A stretch of 37,767 bases of DNA from WRHT01 sp031550525 (lineage in GTDB: Bacteria; Desulfobacterota; Desulfovibrionia; Desulfovibrionales; Desulfovibrionaceae). Position numbers and translations under genes: made by a program. This document shows positions 1-7,932 of this stretch, piece after piece. Location: positions 1 to 37,767 of the forward strand of contig JAVBON010000029.1 in NCBI GenBank assembly GCA_031550525.1. Reading direction: 5' to 3'. Numbering within the stretch: the stretch's first letter is position 1; each line of letters opens with the position of its first letter. The notes beneath the pieces were generated by a model. The model was not told the DNA's origin, did not search any database, and saw only the letters and a program-made list of their open reading frames with translations.

Positions 1-1
1 C

Positions 2-487
2 GACGGATTCGCCGATATCGAAAACGGTGAGATCGCGTTCGGCGAGACTTTGTTTCGCGCGAGCTACTCGGTCACCCGGATGGAGTACAGCGGTCAGAAA
101 ATCTGCGTGCTGCTCTTCGGGCGCAGAAAAGCGAGAGATGGCAGGCCGGGAGATGACCTGTCGGAGCTTCGGCTTGCGGACGCAAGGCAACAGCTCGCCG
201 AGACCGAGCTTCGCGATGCCCGCCAGGAGCACGCACGCGCCGTGGGCGCCCCCCAACCAACATCCCATAACCTCTCTCTCCCCCCCCCCCCCTCCAATCT
301 TTCAATATCGCGCCGCAGGCGCATCATCATTGCAATCTTAGCTGCCCTTGCAGCTACTTTGTTCTTTACTCCAGGGCATTTTTTGCAGCAGCAGGGCCAT
401 ACCGCAAAATCCGGTTATGCCGGCCATCATCAGGCCGAAGCCGACAAAGGCGGCCAGCCAGATAAAAGGGGAGAAAAGCAGGCTTAG
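2..487 (+). CDS. Open frame cut by the left edge, function unknown
   Basis: A frame is open from the window edge to a TAA at 485-487. Residues before about position 280 look protein-like: an ordinary hydrophobic/charged mix, then an Arg/Glu/Ala-rich stretch that could be helical. The frame then runs through a 13-C tract (280-292). Its last 150 bases are antisense to the rhodanese gene, so that part is probably not coding. I recognise no family. It may be the 3' end of a gene, a decayed fragment or a contig-edge artefact. Confidence 0.25.
   Translation, partial: DGFADIENGEIAFGETLFRASYSVTRMEYSGQKICVLLFGRRKARDGRPGDDLSELRLADARQQLAETELRDARQEHARAVGAPQPTSHNLSLPPPPSNLSISRRRRIIIAILAALAATLFFTPGHFLQQQGHTAKSGYAGHHQAEADKGGQPDKRGEKQA
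280..292. repeat. 13-base poly-C tract
   Basis: An uninterrupted run of 13 C follows a short CT repeat. It lies inside the left-edge open frame, near the point where coding character is lost. Long C tracts slip in replication and are also error-prone in sequencing. Confidence 0.8.
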
Positions 488-868
488 CAGAACAAACAAC
501 AGCATCAGCCCGCCTGCGGTAATTTGAACCTGCCGCATTATGGGCGGGGGCAGGCTTTCCACCACCAGGGGCAGGCCGGCCGATTTCCAGCCCAAAATAC
601 CGCCTTCTAGAATATATGTGCGCTCGTGCCCGCGTGCATCCAGCATTGATTCTCCGGCTTTGGTTCTATGCCCGGAGCGGCAAAAATAGATTATGGGCCG
701 CTTTTTGTCGTTGTCTTCTGGCAGGCAGCCAATTACGGAAATTGGCATGAGGTAAGCGCCCGCGATGCGCAGGCGCGCATATTCCTCCGGCTCGCGCGTA
801 TCCGCAAGAATGGCGTGTTCGTCCTGCACCAGTCGTGCAGCTTCTTGCGGCGATATCATTTGGGCCAT
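338..868 (-). CDS. Rhodanese-domain protein with C-terminal membrane anchor (YgaP-like)
   Basis: 176 residues. Residues about 5-100 form a rhodanese domain with the active-site loop CRSGHRT, Cys63 being the likely persulfide-carrying nucleophile. Residues about 118-165 form two hydrophobic segments like the DUF2892 membrane domain fused to rhodanese in YgaP-type proteins. Such proteins handle sulfane sulfur at the inner membrane; substrate and partner are unknown here. I chose ATG 868 over an upstream ATG at 934 because an AAGGAGG-type site lies just before it and the rhodanese fold starts there. It is isolated, with no operon partner in view. Confidence 0.85.
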   Translation of the reverse strand: MAQMISPQEAARLVQDEHAILADTREPEEYARLRIAGAYLMPISVIGCLPEDNDKKRPIIYFCRSGHRTKAGESMLDARGHERTYILEGGILGWKSAGLPLVVESLPPPIMRQVQITAGGLMLLFVLLSLLFSPFIWLAAFVGFGLMMAGITGFCGMALLLQKMPWSKEQSSCKGS

Positions 869-1279
869 AACAGCCTCCTTTTGTGTGCGATTTACGGCCA
901 AAAAAACCATGGCCGATGGTAAAGCATACATCAATCAACAATTGTGGCAAAGCAGGACTTTAATTTGGCGGGTTATAATTTTTTCTGCCCAGAAAATACA
1001 TGCCCCTGATAAAATAACTGGCTATCTTGAAGATTCCATGGTGTGGCCGGATGCTTTGAGCGCTTCCCACACGGCTTTACGCTGTCTGTCGTCAAACTGG
1101 CCGGGGTTGGAGGCGGAGTTGCTGTATATATCTGCGTCAATAACACGCATGGCGTTGTCGTTATACCGCTCATTGCATTATCTCCTCCTGGTTATGTTGT
1201 TTTCTCGCATGCGCGTGGCATCCGCCGCCAGCGCGGCAGACGTGTTGCCGCTTTGTCAAGTTTGTGTAACGCAGGAAGG
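869..1279. other. Intergenic stretch without recognised gene
   Basis: This lies between the rhodanese start and the hairpin before the aldehyde dehydrogenase. Open frames exist on both strands, but none has a convincing ribosome binding site or recognisable family. It probably carries the rhodanese promoter. I see nothing else I can support. Confidence 0.5.
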
Positions 1280-1336
1280 AAAGGCATAGCTGATGAAGCC
1301 AAATTTATGAGCTCCGGCTTCATCAGCTATGCCTTT
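1280..1336. repeat. 21-bp perfect inverted repeat made of two repeat-family ends
   Basis: Arms 1280-1300 and 1316-1336 pair perfectly around a 15-base loop. The arm core (ATAGCTGATGAAGCC) matches the end of the dispersed repeat copies at 32880 and 35141, so this looks like two repeat ends facing each other after loss of the middle. On the plus strand the arm ends CCTTTATTT, so it could also act as a terminator, although no plus-strand gene precedes it. Confidence 0.75.
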
Positions 1337-1389
1337 ATTTAATAGCGCGGGGTCTGGTTTTGGTTTAGCCTTGTGGTGGGGGGTAAGAT

Positions 1390-2751
1390 ATGTCTGACAA
1401 TTCTATTACGGGTATAGTGGCGGAACTGCGCGGCTTTTTTGGTAGCGGCGCGACACTGGCGGCGGATTTTCGTTTGGATGCTTTGGGGGCGCTGCATGGA
1501 GCGCTGCAAGAATATGAGCAAGATATCTTGGCGGCCTTGCAGGCGGACTTGGGCAAAAGCCCGGCGGAGGGGTACCTGAGCGAGCTGGGGCTGGTACTGA
1601 AGGAAATAGGCTTCGCCCGCAAGCACTTGCGCCGCTGGATGCGCCCCTCCCGCGCCCGTATCCCCCTGTTTGCCCAACCAGCATACGGGCGGGTTTATTA
1701 CGAGCCTTTTGGCGTTACCCTTAACATCTCGCCGTGGAACTACCCTTTCCAACTGGCCCTTATGCCCCTTGTAAGCGCCATTGCCGCAGGCAACTGCATG
1801 GCGCTCAAGCCTTCTTCCAAAGCCCCGCATACGGCGGAGATGCTGAAAAAACTCGTGACCATGGCCCTGCCCTCCGGCCTGGCCCGCGTGGTTACAGGCC
1901 CCGATGCCGGGCCGGAGCTTTTGCGCGAGCGGTTCGACTTTATTCTTTACACCGGCAGCGCCGGAGTTGGTAAAACCGTAATGCGGGCGGCGGCGGAGCA
2001 CCTTACGCCGGTGTGTCTTGAGTTGGGCGGTAAAAGCCCTGCCATGGTGTTTGCGGACGCCAACCTTGCTCAGGCCGCCCGCAGCATAGCCTGGGGCAAG
2101 CTTATGAACGCGGGCCAAACCTGCATTGCGCCGGATTATGTGTTGGCGCATCAATCCATAAAACAGGAACTGCAGGCGCTAATACAGGCGGAGTTTGAGC
2201 GCTTCCCCGGCCCTGACGCCCTGCATAACGCGCAATACGGGCGCATTATAAACGGTCTGGCCCTGAAGCGGCTGCTGGCCTTAAGCGGCGGCAAGGCGCA
2301 GGCCGATGCGCAAACCCTGCGCATGGCCCCACTGCTTATGCCGGATGCGTCCCCCCAAGATCCGGTGATGCAGGAGGAAATCTTCGGCCCTCTCCTGCCC
2401 GTGCTGCCATTTAGCACAATGGATGAGGCCCTTGCATTTGTGCGGGCGCGCGAAAAGCCCCTGGCCTGCTATATCTTCACGCGCGACAAACGTCTGGCCC
2501 GGCGGGTGATAGACGCCCTGCCCTTTGGCGGCGGCTGCGTTAACGACACGCTCATGCACATGTCCAGCGCTTATCTGCCCTTCGGCGGCGTTGGGGGCAG
2601 CGGCGTGGGCCGCTACCACGGCGAATACGGCTTCAAGCTGCTCAGCAACCCCAAAGGCGTGCTGCACAAGCGCCCTTGGCCGGACGCCCCCCTGCGCTAC
2701 CCGCCGTACAACGAAGGCCGCCTGCGCCTTATTAAAAGGTTTTTGCGGTAA
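1390..2751 (+). CDS. NAD(P)-dependent aldehyde dehydrogenase, ALDH3-like
   Basis: 453 residues, the usual length for the short ALDH3/YwdH-type class. It oxidises an aldehyde to a carboxylate with NAD(P). Visible family marks are ISPWNYP (113-119, with N117 as the oxyanion Asn), YTGSAGVG (187-194, cofactor loop), LELGGKSP with general-base Glu211, and GQTCIAP with catalytic Cys245. Conserved C-terminal EEIFGP and PFGGVGGSG motifs are present. The start has a G-rich ribosome site (ggggggtaag) 8-10 bases upstream. No operon partner is clear, because sdaA follows after 166 bases. The physiological aldehyde cannot be read from the sequence. Confidence 0.93.
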   Translation: MSDNSITGIVAELRGFFGSGATLAADFRLDALGALHGALQEYEQDILAALQADLGKSPAEGYLSELGLVLKEIGFARKHLRRWMRPSRARIPLFAQPAYGRVYYEPFGVTLNISPWNYPFQLALMPLVSAIAAGNCMALKPSSKAPHTAEMLKKLVTMALPSGLARVVTGPDAGPELLRERFDFILYTGSAGVGKTVMRAAAEHLTPVCLELGGKSPAMVFADANLAQAARSIAWGKLMNAGQTCIAPDYVLAHQSIKQELQALIQAEFERFPGPDALHNAQYGRIINGLALKRLLALSGGKAQADAQTLRMAPLLMPDASPQDPVMQEEIFGPLLPVLPFSTMDEALAFVRAREKPLACYIFTRDKRLARRVIDALPFGGGCVNDTLMHMSSAYLPFGGVGGSGVGRYHGEYGFKLLSNPKGVLHKRPWPDAPLRYPPYNEGRLRLIKRFLR

Positions 2752-2780
2752 AGATATAGTTGATGGAGCCAGATTCATCC
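2752..2780 (+). repeat. End fragment of the dispersed repeat family
   Basis: The bases directly after the aldehyde dehydrogenase stop match the left end of the copy at 32880 (TAGTTGATGGAGCC versus TAGTTGATGAAGCC, then GATTCAT). Only the end is recognisable. Confidence 0.55.
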
Positions 2781-2917
2781 TTATCTTCTTACCTGCAAAA
2801 AAGTATGTAACTACAGTTGTTTTGCCAAGCTTTGGGTGCTATAGGCAAATAGTTTAATAAACCCGCCATGGCGAGGCCAGACGCCCGCTTTGGCCTGCAA
2901 GCAGCCGGAGACTTTTT

Positions 2918-4297
2918 ATGCAACGCATGCAAACCCCCATTACCACGTCTATTTTCGAGCTGCTCAAGGCAGGCCCCGGCCCTTCCAGCTCGCACACCAT
3001 CGGCCCCATGCTCATCGGGCTGAATTTTAGGGAGTTGCTTGAGGCCTTGCCGGACGCGCAAAAACAATGCGCAGCGCGTATAGAAGCGCATCTGCTTGGC
3101 TCGCTCAGCGCCACCGGCGAGGGGCACGGCACAGATAAAGCCGTAATTACAGGGCTTTTGGGGCATAGGCCGGATAAATGCCCTGACATTCTGCCCGCGT
3201 GGGTGTTTGACCAGCCACGCGAGCAGCGCCTTGTGCGCCTTGGCGGCAACGAGCTGGAGCTTGGCCGGGGCAACGTGGTGTTCGGCCCCATTGAGCATGG
3301 CCACCCCTACAGCAATACGCTGGTATGCAAGCTGCTGGATGCGCAGGGTAAAAGCCTTCTGGAGCGCGTCTACTATTCGGTGGGCGGCGGTTTCATACAA
3401 TGGGAAGGCTGGCTCCAGCCCGAGCGCGGCAAGCCCGCCCATCCCTTTTCATCCGGCAAGCAATTACGCTCCATAGCGGAAGAAACCGGGCTGACCATAC
3501 CGCAAATAATTGTGGAAAACGAAATGGCCCTTACGGGCTGCAGCCGGGCGGAGGTATATTCCAACCTGGACAGCATCATAGACATAATGCGCCGCTCGGT
3601 AGACAGAGGCACCCGTTGCGATGGCGTTTTGCCAGGCACCCTTGGCGTATACCGCAAAGCCGCCTGGCTGGCCCGCAAGGCCGATTGCATGGACGACCCC
3701 GTTAACCGCTTTCTGGGCCTGGTTAACGCCTATGCCTTTGCCGTGGCGGAGGAAAACGCCGCCGGAGGCATAATAGTAACCGCCCCCACCTGCGGCTCCG
3801 CCGGAGTGGTGGCCGCCATGCTCACCATAATGGAAGGCTACTTGGGTTTCGGGCCGGAGGGCGTGCGCAACGGCCTTTTGGCCGCCGTATCCGTGGGTTT
3901 TTTGGCCAAGCACAACGCGGGCATAGCCGGGGCGGAGGTGGGCTGCCAAGGAGAAGTGGGCGTGGCCTCGGCCATGGCCGCCGCCATGCTGGCCCAGGCC
4001 AGAGGCTACGCGCCTAAAATTGTGGAAAACGCCGCCGAAATAGCTTTGGAGCATCACCTTGGCCTAACCTGCGACCCCGTGGGCGGCTATGTGCAAATAC
4101 CCTGCATAGAGCGTAACGCCATGGGCGCGCTTAAAGCCTACAACGCCTGCCTGGTGGCCTCGGCCGAAGACGCCTCAAAGCACCATGTAAGTCTGGACCA
4201 GGCCATACAGGCCATGGCCGAAACCGGCATGGACATGAACGCAAAATACAAGGAAACCGCCAAAGGCGGGCTGGCCGTAAGCATGAGTGAATGCTAG
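2918..4297 (+). CDS. sdaA: L-serine ammonia-lyase, iron-sulfur type
   Basis: 459 residues, single-chain bacterial L-serine dehydratase converting L-serine to pyruvate and ammonia in the cytoplasm. The N-terminal half carries the GPSSSHTIGP motif (21-30). The catalytic half has PTCGSAG (290-296) and cysteines 343, 385 and 396, positioned as the three cluster-ligating cysteines of the Legionella enzyme. The chain ends in Cys459; in the Legionella structure a C-terminal cysteine tail enters the active site and caps the fourth iron as an intrinsic inhibitor, so the same autoinhibition is likely. The start has GGAG seven bases upstream; Met4 is an alternative. It is probably monocistronic. Confidence 0.95.
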   Translation: MQRMQTPITTSIFELLKAGPGPSSSHTIGPMLIGLNFRELLEALPDAQKQCAARIEAHLLGSLSATGEGHGTDKAVITGLLGHRPDKCPDILPAWVFDQPREQRLVRLGGNELELGRGNVVFGPIEHGHPYSNTLVCKLLDAQGKSLLERVYYSVGGGFIQWEGWLQPERGKPAHPFSSGKQLRSIAEETGLTIPQIIVENEMALTGCSRAEVYSNLDSIIDIMRRSVDRGTRCDGVLPGTLGVYRKAAWLARKADCMDDPVNRFLGLVNAYAFAVAEENAAGGIIVTAPTCGSAGVVAAMLTIMEGYLGFGPEGVRNGLLAAVSVGFLAKHNAGIAGAEVGCQGEVGVASAMAAAMLAQARGYAPKIVENAAEIALEHHLGLTCDPVGGYVQIPCIERNAMGALKAYNACLVASAEDASKHHVSLDQAIQAMAETGMDMNAKYKETAKGGLAVSMSEC

Positions 4298-4320
4298 GCG
4301 CACGTTCGCAAGGCAATAAA

Positions 4321-4410
4321 AGGCGTAATGGATAAAGCCGGATTTATGAAATGACTTCTAGGCACTCCCCGCGCCTCACCCCTGCGAAGCGCCTTCACTC
4401 CGCCCCGGCC
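4321..4410 (+). repeat. Partial copy of the dispersed repeat family
   Basis: This follows sdaA. It shares with the copy at 35141 the blocks GGATAAAGCC, GATTTRT, CTAGGC/TTAGGC and CGCCTCACCCCTGCG, then TTCACTCCG, in the same order. The distal half of the element is absent or unrecognisable. Confidence 0.65.
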
Positions 4411-4464
4411 GCCGTGGGCATTACCGGCGCGGCGCAAGCCGCATGCGCATTGTTTTAGTCCGCC

Positions 4465-4935
4465 CTACCCGCGCCGGGCCAAGGCCAGAAAACGCTCGCC
4501 CAAAATGGCTGGGGCCAAAACGGTTTTGGCTGTTTTAGAGGTATGCAGGCTATGCTCAAGGCGCAGGGGCGCGCTGGCGCAAGCACGGGCAAGCTCGGCC
4601 TCAACGGCCTCGCGCAGGGCCATGAAGGAGGCCTCCACTTCCGGGTAGTTGTTATCTTCCCGCCAAGGCAGCATCAAGGTCTTGGTCCAAGAGTGCCCTT
4701 TGTGCGAGGGGGCTTCGAGGTTGTAAAATTTATCGGCAATCCAAATTGTCGGCACGCGCTCGAACAGGCCTGGGTAACAATAATCCTGCCAGGCTTCGGG
4801 CGGTTCTGGTATGGTGGAAGTTATACTTACGGGCGGCAGGGCCAGGGCCTTTTCATGCTCTTCCAGGCTGGTTTTGTAGGTGAGCACGGGGCGCAGATTG
4901 CCGCGTTTTTTCTCTATACTCCATTCAATAAGCAT
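4465..4935 (-). CDS. Unknown protein, third gene of the MoxR/VWA operon
   Basis: 156 residues that I do not recognise. It is rich in aromatic and charged residues in the middle (about 48-95, several Trp and Tyr), has no signal peptide or membrane segment, and ends in a helical Ala/Leu/Glu-rich part (about 105-150). ATG 4935 has GAGG five bases upstream. It starts 26 bases after the VWA gene ends and is surely co-transcribed with it. By position it may be a partner or substrate of the ATPase/VWA pair, but that is inference only. Confidence 0.75.
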   Translation of the reverse strand: MLIEWSIEKKRGNLRPVLTYKTSLEEHEKALALPPVSITSTIPEPPEAWQDYCYPGLFERVPTIWIADKFYNLEAPSHKGHSWTKTLMLPWREDNNYPEVEASFMALREAVEAELARACASAPLRLEHSLHTSKTAKTVLAPAILGERFLALARRG

Positions 4936-4961
4936 AAAAACCTCGCTGGCGGAAAACGCCT

Positions 4962-6359
4962 TTACGCGTTTGCCGGCAAATAAATCAACTGCCCGTATGG
5001 CGGCGGAGATGCCGGACGCGCGGTGCTAACCCACAGCACCGGAAAAGGCGGCTCTGGCGGAAAACGATCGCACTCCAAATCCGTAAACCAAATCAGGCAG
5101 GCCGGGTACAGGCCCTGCTGCTCAATATATTCCCAAACCGGGCGGTAGTCGGTGCCGCCGCCGCCCATGGGGGCCAAATGCGGCGGCAGGCCGTTTTTTC
5201 CGCAATGCTGCACGTTTTGTACTGCGGAGTCATGAAAAACTATGGTCACGTCGGCCGCATAAGACTCCAGCACAGTCGCAAGCTCCGCGCAGAACATGTT
5301 TAACGTGGCTTCATCCACCGAGCCGGAGCTATCCACGGCCAGCACCAGTGAGGCAATGCCCGGCTCCCGCCTTGAGGGCAGGTAAATACCCTGAAAAACA
5401 TAGCGCCTGTTGGGGCAGGACCAGGAGTAATCGCTGTCCGCGCTGTCTTCAAGAAAACGGCGCAAAATTTCGCGCCAGTCCAGGCCGCGCCTGACGCTCT
5501 TTTTAAAAAAGCGGCTCAGCCCGGCGGGCACATCGCCCATATTCAGGGCATGCCGCATGGCCTGGGTTACGGCTATATCATTTTCCCGCTCAACGGCTCC
5601 AGTATTGGATTCTCCGGCGCTGTCCCGCAGCGCCGGGTGATCGCGCACCTCGCCGGTAAAGTCTGCATTTTCGCTTTGGGTCCGGCCTTTATCCTTATCG
5701 CTGGAAACATCGGCCAAACGCCAGTTTTGCGGGCTTTGTTCCTCGCCGGCGGCTTCCGGCTGGCTTTCACGCTGGCCGGTCTTGTGCTTTGCGTCCGCAT
5801 CGGCGGCCTGACCGTTTTCAAACTCGGCCGCGCCTCCTGCTTCGCCGGAGTTTTCGAGGCCGTTTTCCGACATGGCGGAAGCCCCGTTGTTGCTCTCGCG
5901 CTCTTGCAGCCGGGTGAGCAGGCTGTAGATGTCATCTACTGAGAAACCGGCATACTCAGGGTTATGCAAAAAACCTTGGGGCAGAGAAAAACCGGCCTCC
6001 AGCAAAATATGATTGATGGCGTAATCGCAGGCTTTGTTCCATGTATCCTCATCACGCCCTTTACGGCGCAAATGATGGGCGCAGGCTATGTGCATAATCT
6101 CGTGCGCCTGAGCGGCCATGAGTTTGTTTTCGGGCAAGGTGGCCGCATACACGGGGTTGAAGGCCAAGGCGCGGCCGTTGGTCCATAAATCGCGGCAGCC
6201 GGAATCCGGCTGCAAATGCAAACGCAAGGCCAGCGAGCCAAAAAAGGGGTGCTCCATTACCAGGCGCGAACGCGCCCTGCGCATAGCCAGTATGGCCAGC
6301 TCAGAGGTTGCGGAGTTTTCCGCCTGTTCCGGTTTTGGCAGCAAGCTTGCGGCGGGCAT
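4962..6359 (-). CDS. DUF2201-type putative metallopeptidase with VWA-like domain
   Basis: 465 residues, cytoplasmic (no signal or membrane segment). The N-terminal domain has a zinc-type HEIMH (86-90) followed by AHH and a conserved W-KACDYAIN stretch, as in DUF2201 N-terminal domains. Residues about 155-265 are a low-complexity acidic/Gln/Asn linker. The C-terminal domain is VWA-like with the MIDAS set DSSGS (343-347), Thr403 in GGGGTD and Asp427 in FTDLECD. Proteins of this architecture pair with MoxR ATPases as chaperone-like assembly or maturation systems. The ATPase stop lies just 3 bases before this ATG, so the two are translationally coupled. The client is unknown. Confidence 0.88.
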   Translation of the reverse strand: MPAASLLPKPEQAENSATSELAILAMRRARSRLVMEHPFFGSLALRLHLQPDSGCRDLWTNGRALAFNPVYAATLPENKLMAAQAHEIMHIACAHHLRRKGRDEDTWNKACDYAINHILLEAGFSLPQGFLHNPEYAGFSVDDIYSLLTRLQERESNNGASAMSENGLENSGEAGGAAEFENGQAADADAKHKTGQRESQPEAAGEEQSPQNWRLADVSSDKDKGRTQSENADFTGEVRDHPALRDSAGESNTGAVERENDIAVTQAMRHALNMGDVPAGLSRFFKKSVRRGLDWREILRRFLEDSADSDYSWSCPNRRYVFQGIYLPSRREPGIASLVLAVDSSGSVDEATLNMFCAELATVLESYAADVTIVFHDSAVQNVQHCGKNGLPPHLAPMGGGGTDYRPVWEYIEQQGLYPACLIWFTDLECDRFPPEPPFPVLWVSTARPASPPPYGQLIYLPANA

Positions 6360-6362
6360 GGC

Positions 6363-7355
6363 TTACATCAGAACGTGGCTGTTGTTTTCCGCCCAGCGGG
6401 CAAAGGCTTCGGTATAAACCAGCGCTTCGTCGCGGCAGACAGCCCCGCGCATGAAAAGCACCCCGAATTCCTCCGGCAGGCGGGCCACATATGCGGTAAT
6501 GGCAGCCATGTTCCCAGGCGCGGCCTTTTGGGCCAGGGCCTCACATATGGCGTAAACCGCAGCGGGGTCGTCCGGAACTTGGGCAACATCAGGGGCCTCC
6601 AAAATGTTTTCCACCGTGGGCAGTTCGCGCCAGACACGCAAAAAACCCATAAACTCGGCGGCAGCGCCGATACCTACTGTGCCCTGGTAAAGTTCATATT
6701 CCGCCTCCGGCGCGGGGCAAGCTTCAAGAATATTTGATAAAAACTCCCAGGAGCGAGGCGAGGCAAAGGCTTTTTCGGCGGATAAGGGGTCGAAATCGTG
6801 CAGCAGCTTGGGACGAAAGCGCAAAAACGCCGTCACTTCAGGGCGCAAGCCTTTTTCTTGCGCCCAGGTCAGCCAGTCTTCCAGCGAGGTTTCAAACTCC
6901 AAATGCGTCATTCGGTTGGCCAAGGCCGAGGGCATTCTATGGGTAACGGCCCTGTCTTTTTCGCGGTTTCCGGCTGCGACTATGCTCCAGCCGTCAGGCA
7001 GGCGGTATTCGCCTATGCGGCGGTCCAGCACAAGCTGGTAACAGGCAGCCTGCACCAGCGGCGGCGCGGCATTAAGCTCGTCTAAAAATATGATGCCGCA
7101 GTCCATATCTTGCGGGCCAGGCAAAAAGCCCGGCGGGCACCAAACCGAAAATCCGTCCGCCGTTATGCGCGGCAAGCCGCGTAAATCCACAGGGTCCAGC
7201 AGCACGGCGCGTATGTCGCGCAGCTCAAGGCCCTTCTCCGCCGCCACCTGCCGCACCACCTGGCTTTTGCCCACGCCCGGAGCGCCCCACAAAAACACCG
7301 GCTGCCGTATGGCAAGCAGGGTATGCAAAGCAGTTACAATGTGTTTTGGCGTCAT
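6363..7355 (-). CDS. MoxR-family AAA+ ATPase
   Basis: 330 residues with Walker A GAPGVGKS (24-31) and Walker B IIFLDELN (89-96, with D93 and E94). Sensor 1 is the Asn in AAGNREKD. It is a soluble AAA+ remodeller of the MoxR/RavA group and first gene of a three-gene operon with the VWA/metallopeptidase protein. The expected role is ATP-driven insertion or activation of a cofactor or subunit with the VWA partner. A Fur-box-like sequence about 95 bases upstream suggests iron control. The ATG is preceded by AAGGGAAGAATATG, a usable purine-rich site. Confidence 0.92.
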   Translation of the reverse strand: MTPKHIVTALHTLLAIRQPVFLWGAPGVGKSQVVRQVAAEKGLELRDIRAVLLDPVDLRGLPRITADGFSVWCPPGFLPGPQDMDCGIIFLDELNAAPPLVQAACYQLVLDRRIGEYRLPDGWSIVAAGNREKDRAVTHRMPSALANRMTHLEFETSLEDWLTWAQEKGLRPEVTAFLRFRPKLLHDFDPLSAEKAFASPRSWEFLSNILEACPAPEAEYELYQGTVGIGAAAEFMGFLRVWRELPTVENILEAPDVAQVPDDPAAVYAICEALAQKAAPGNMAAITAYVARLPEEFGVLFMRGAVCRDEALVYTEAFARWAENNSHVLM

Positions 7356-7450
7356 ATTCTTCCCTTACGGCCGGAATTTGGGCGTAGCGCAATACCGCCG
7401 GACCGCGTTTAAAATTGCTAGCGCCAGGTTTTGTTTTCGTCAAGAAATTT

Positions 7451-7470
7451 ATAATCATTTTCATTATCAA
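7451..7470 (-). promoter_or_regulatory. Fur-box-like operator upstream of the MoxR operon
   Basis: Read on the minus strand the site is TTGATAATGAAAATGATTAT, close to the Fur consensus of repeated GATAAT hexamers (GATAATGA-AA-ATGATTAT). It lies about 95-115 bases before the ATPase start in an AT-rich segment where a promoter would be expected. Binding is inferred from the match only. Confidence 0.55.
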
Positions 7471-7689
7471 TATACTGCAACACTCCCCCTCACTCTGCAT
7501 AACCAGCTATTTTGCTTGTAAAAGAATAAATACTAGCTTTAGTGTAAGCCTCTGCCTCCCAAAGGGCTGCCGCACTTTAGGCGCCCTTTTCCGGTACATT
7601 GCGGGCAGTAGAAGTAAAAATTGCAAATAATGGTACGCTCCACTTCATGCGAGTTGCGCAAGCTTAAATCGCTAACAGGCGCGGGGCGC

Positions 7690-7742
7690 GCACGTAAAAA
7701 ACAACAGCAGCCGTAACGTTAGCCTGAACGTTACGGCTGCTG
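7690..7742 (-). terminator. Intrinsic terminator downstream of tyrS
   Basis: Perfect 16-bp stem with arms 7705-7720 and 7727-7742 and a 6-base loop. On the minus strand it is followed by TTGTTTTTTA. This is the expected end of the tyrS transcript, about 190 bases after the stop, with a repeat fragment lying in between. Confidence 0.8.
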
Positions 7743-7824
7743 AAGCACTTTCAAATTAACCAACCCAAACCAGCGTGGCCAAAGTGGACTCAAGATTAGC
7801 ACCCCACGTCGCGCTGTGTAGCCA

Positions 7825-7920
7825 TTAAACCAAAAGCTGTTGTGCTTTTGCGGCACTAGCTACACTTGCCGATCTGGGCAGCGCCAAGCGCTGATAGATC
7901 TGGCTTCATCCCCCACGCCT
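7825..7920 (-). repeat. Degenerate partial copy of the dispersed repeat
   Basis: It shares with the copies at 15401 and 30565 the block AAGCTGTTGTGCTTTTGCGG, then GCTACAC, TCTGGGC, and at its end AGCGCTGATA and GGCTTCATC. The middle is shortened. It lies between tyrS and its terminator. Confidence 0.65.
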
Positions 7921-7932
7921 TTCCACTGCGCC

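Noticed and set aside
1339..2154. Long minus-strand frame antisense to the aldehyde dehydrogenase
   Set aside because: It is a shadow of a gene with complete ALDH motifs. Its translation is Arg/His/Gly-rich without any family pattern.
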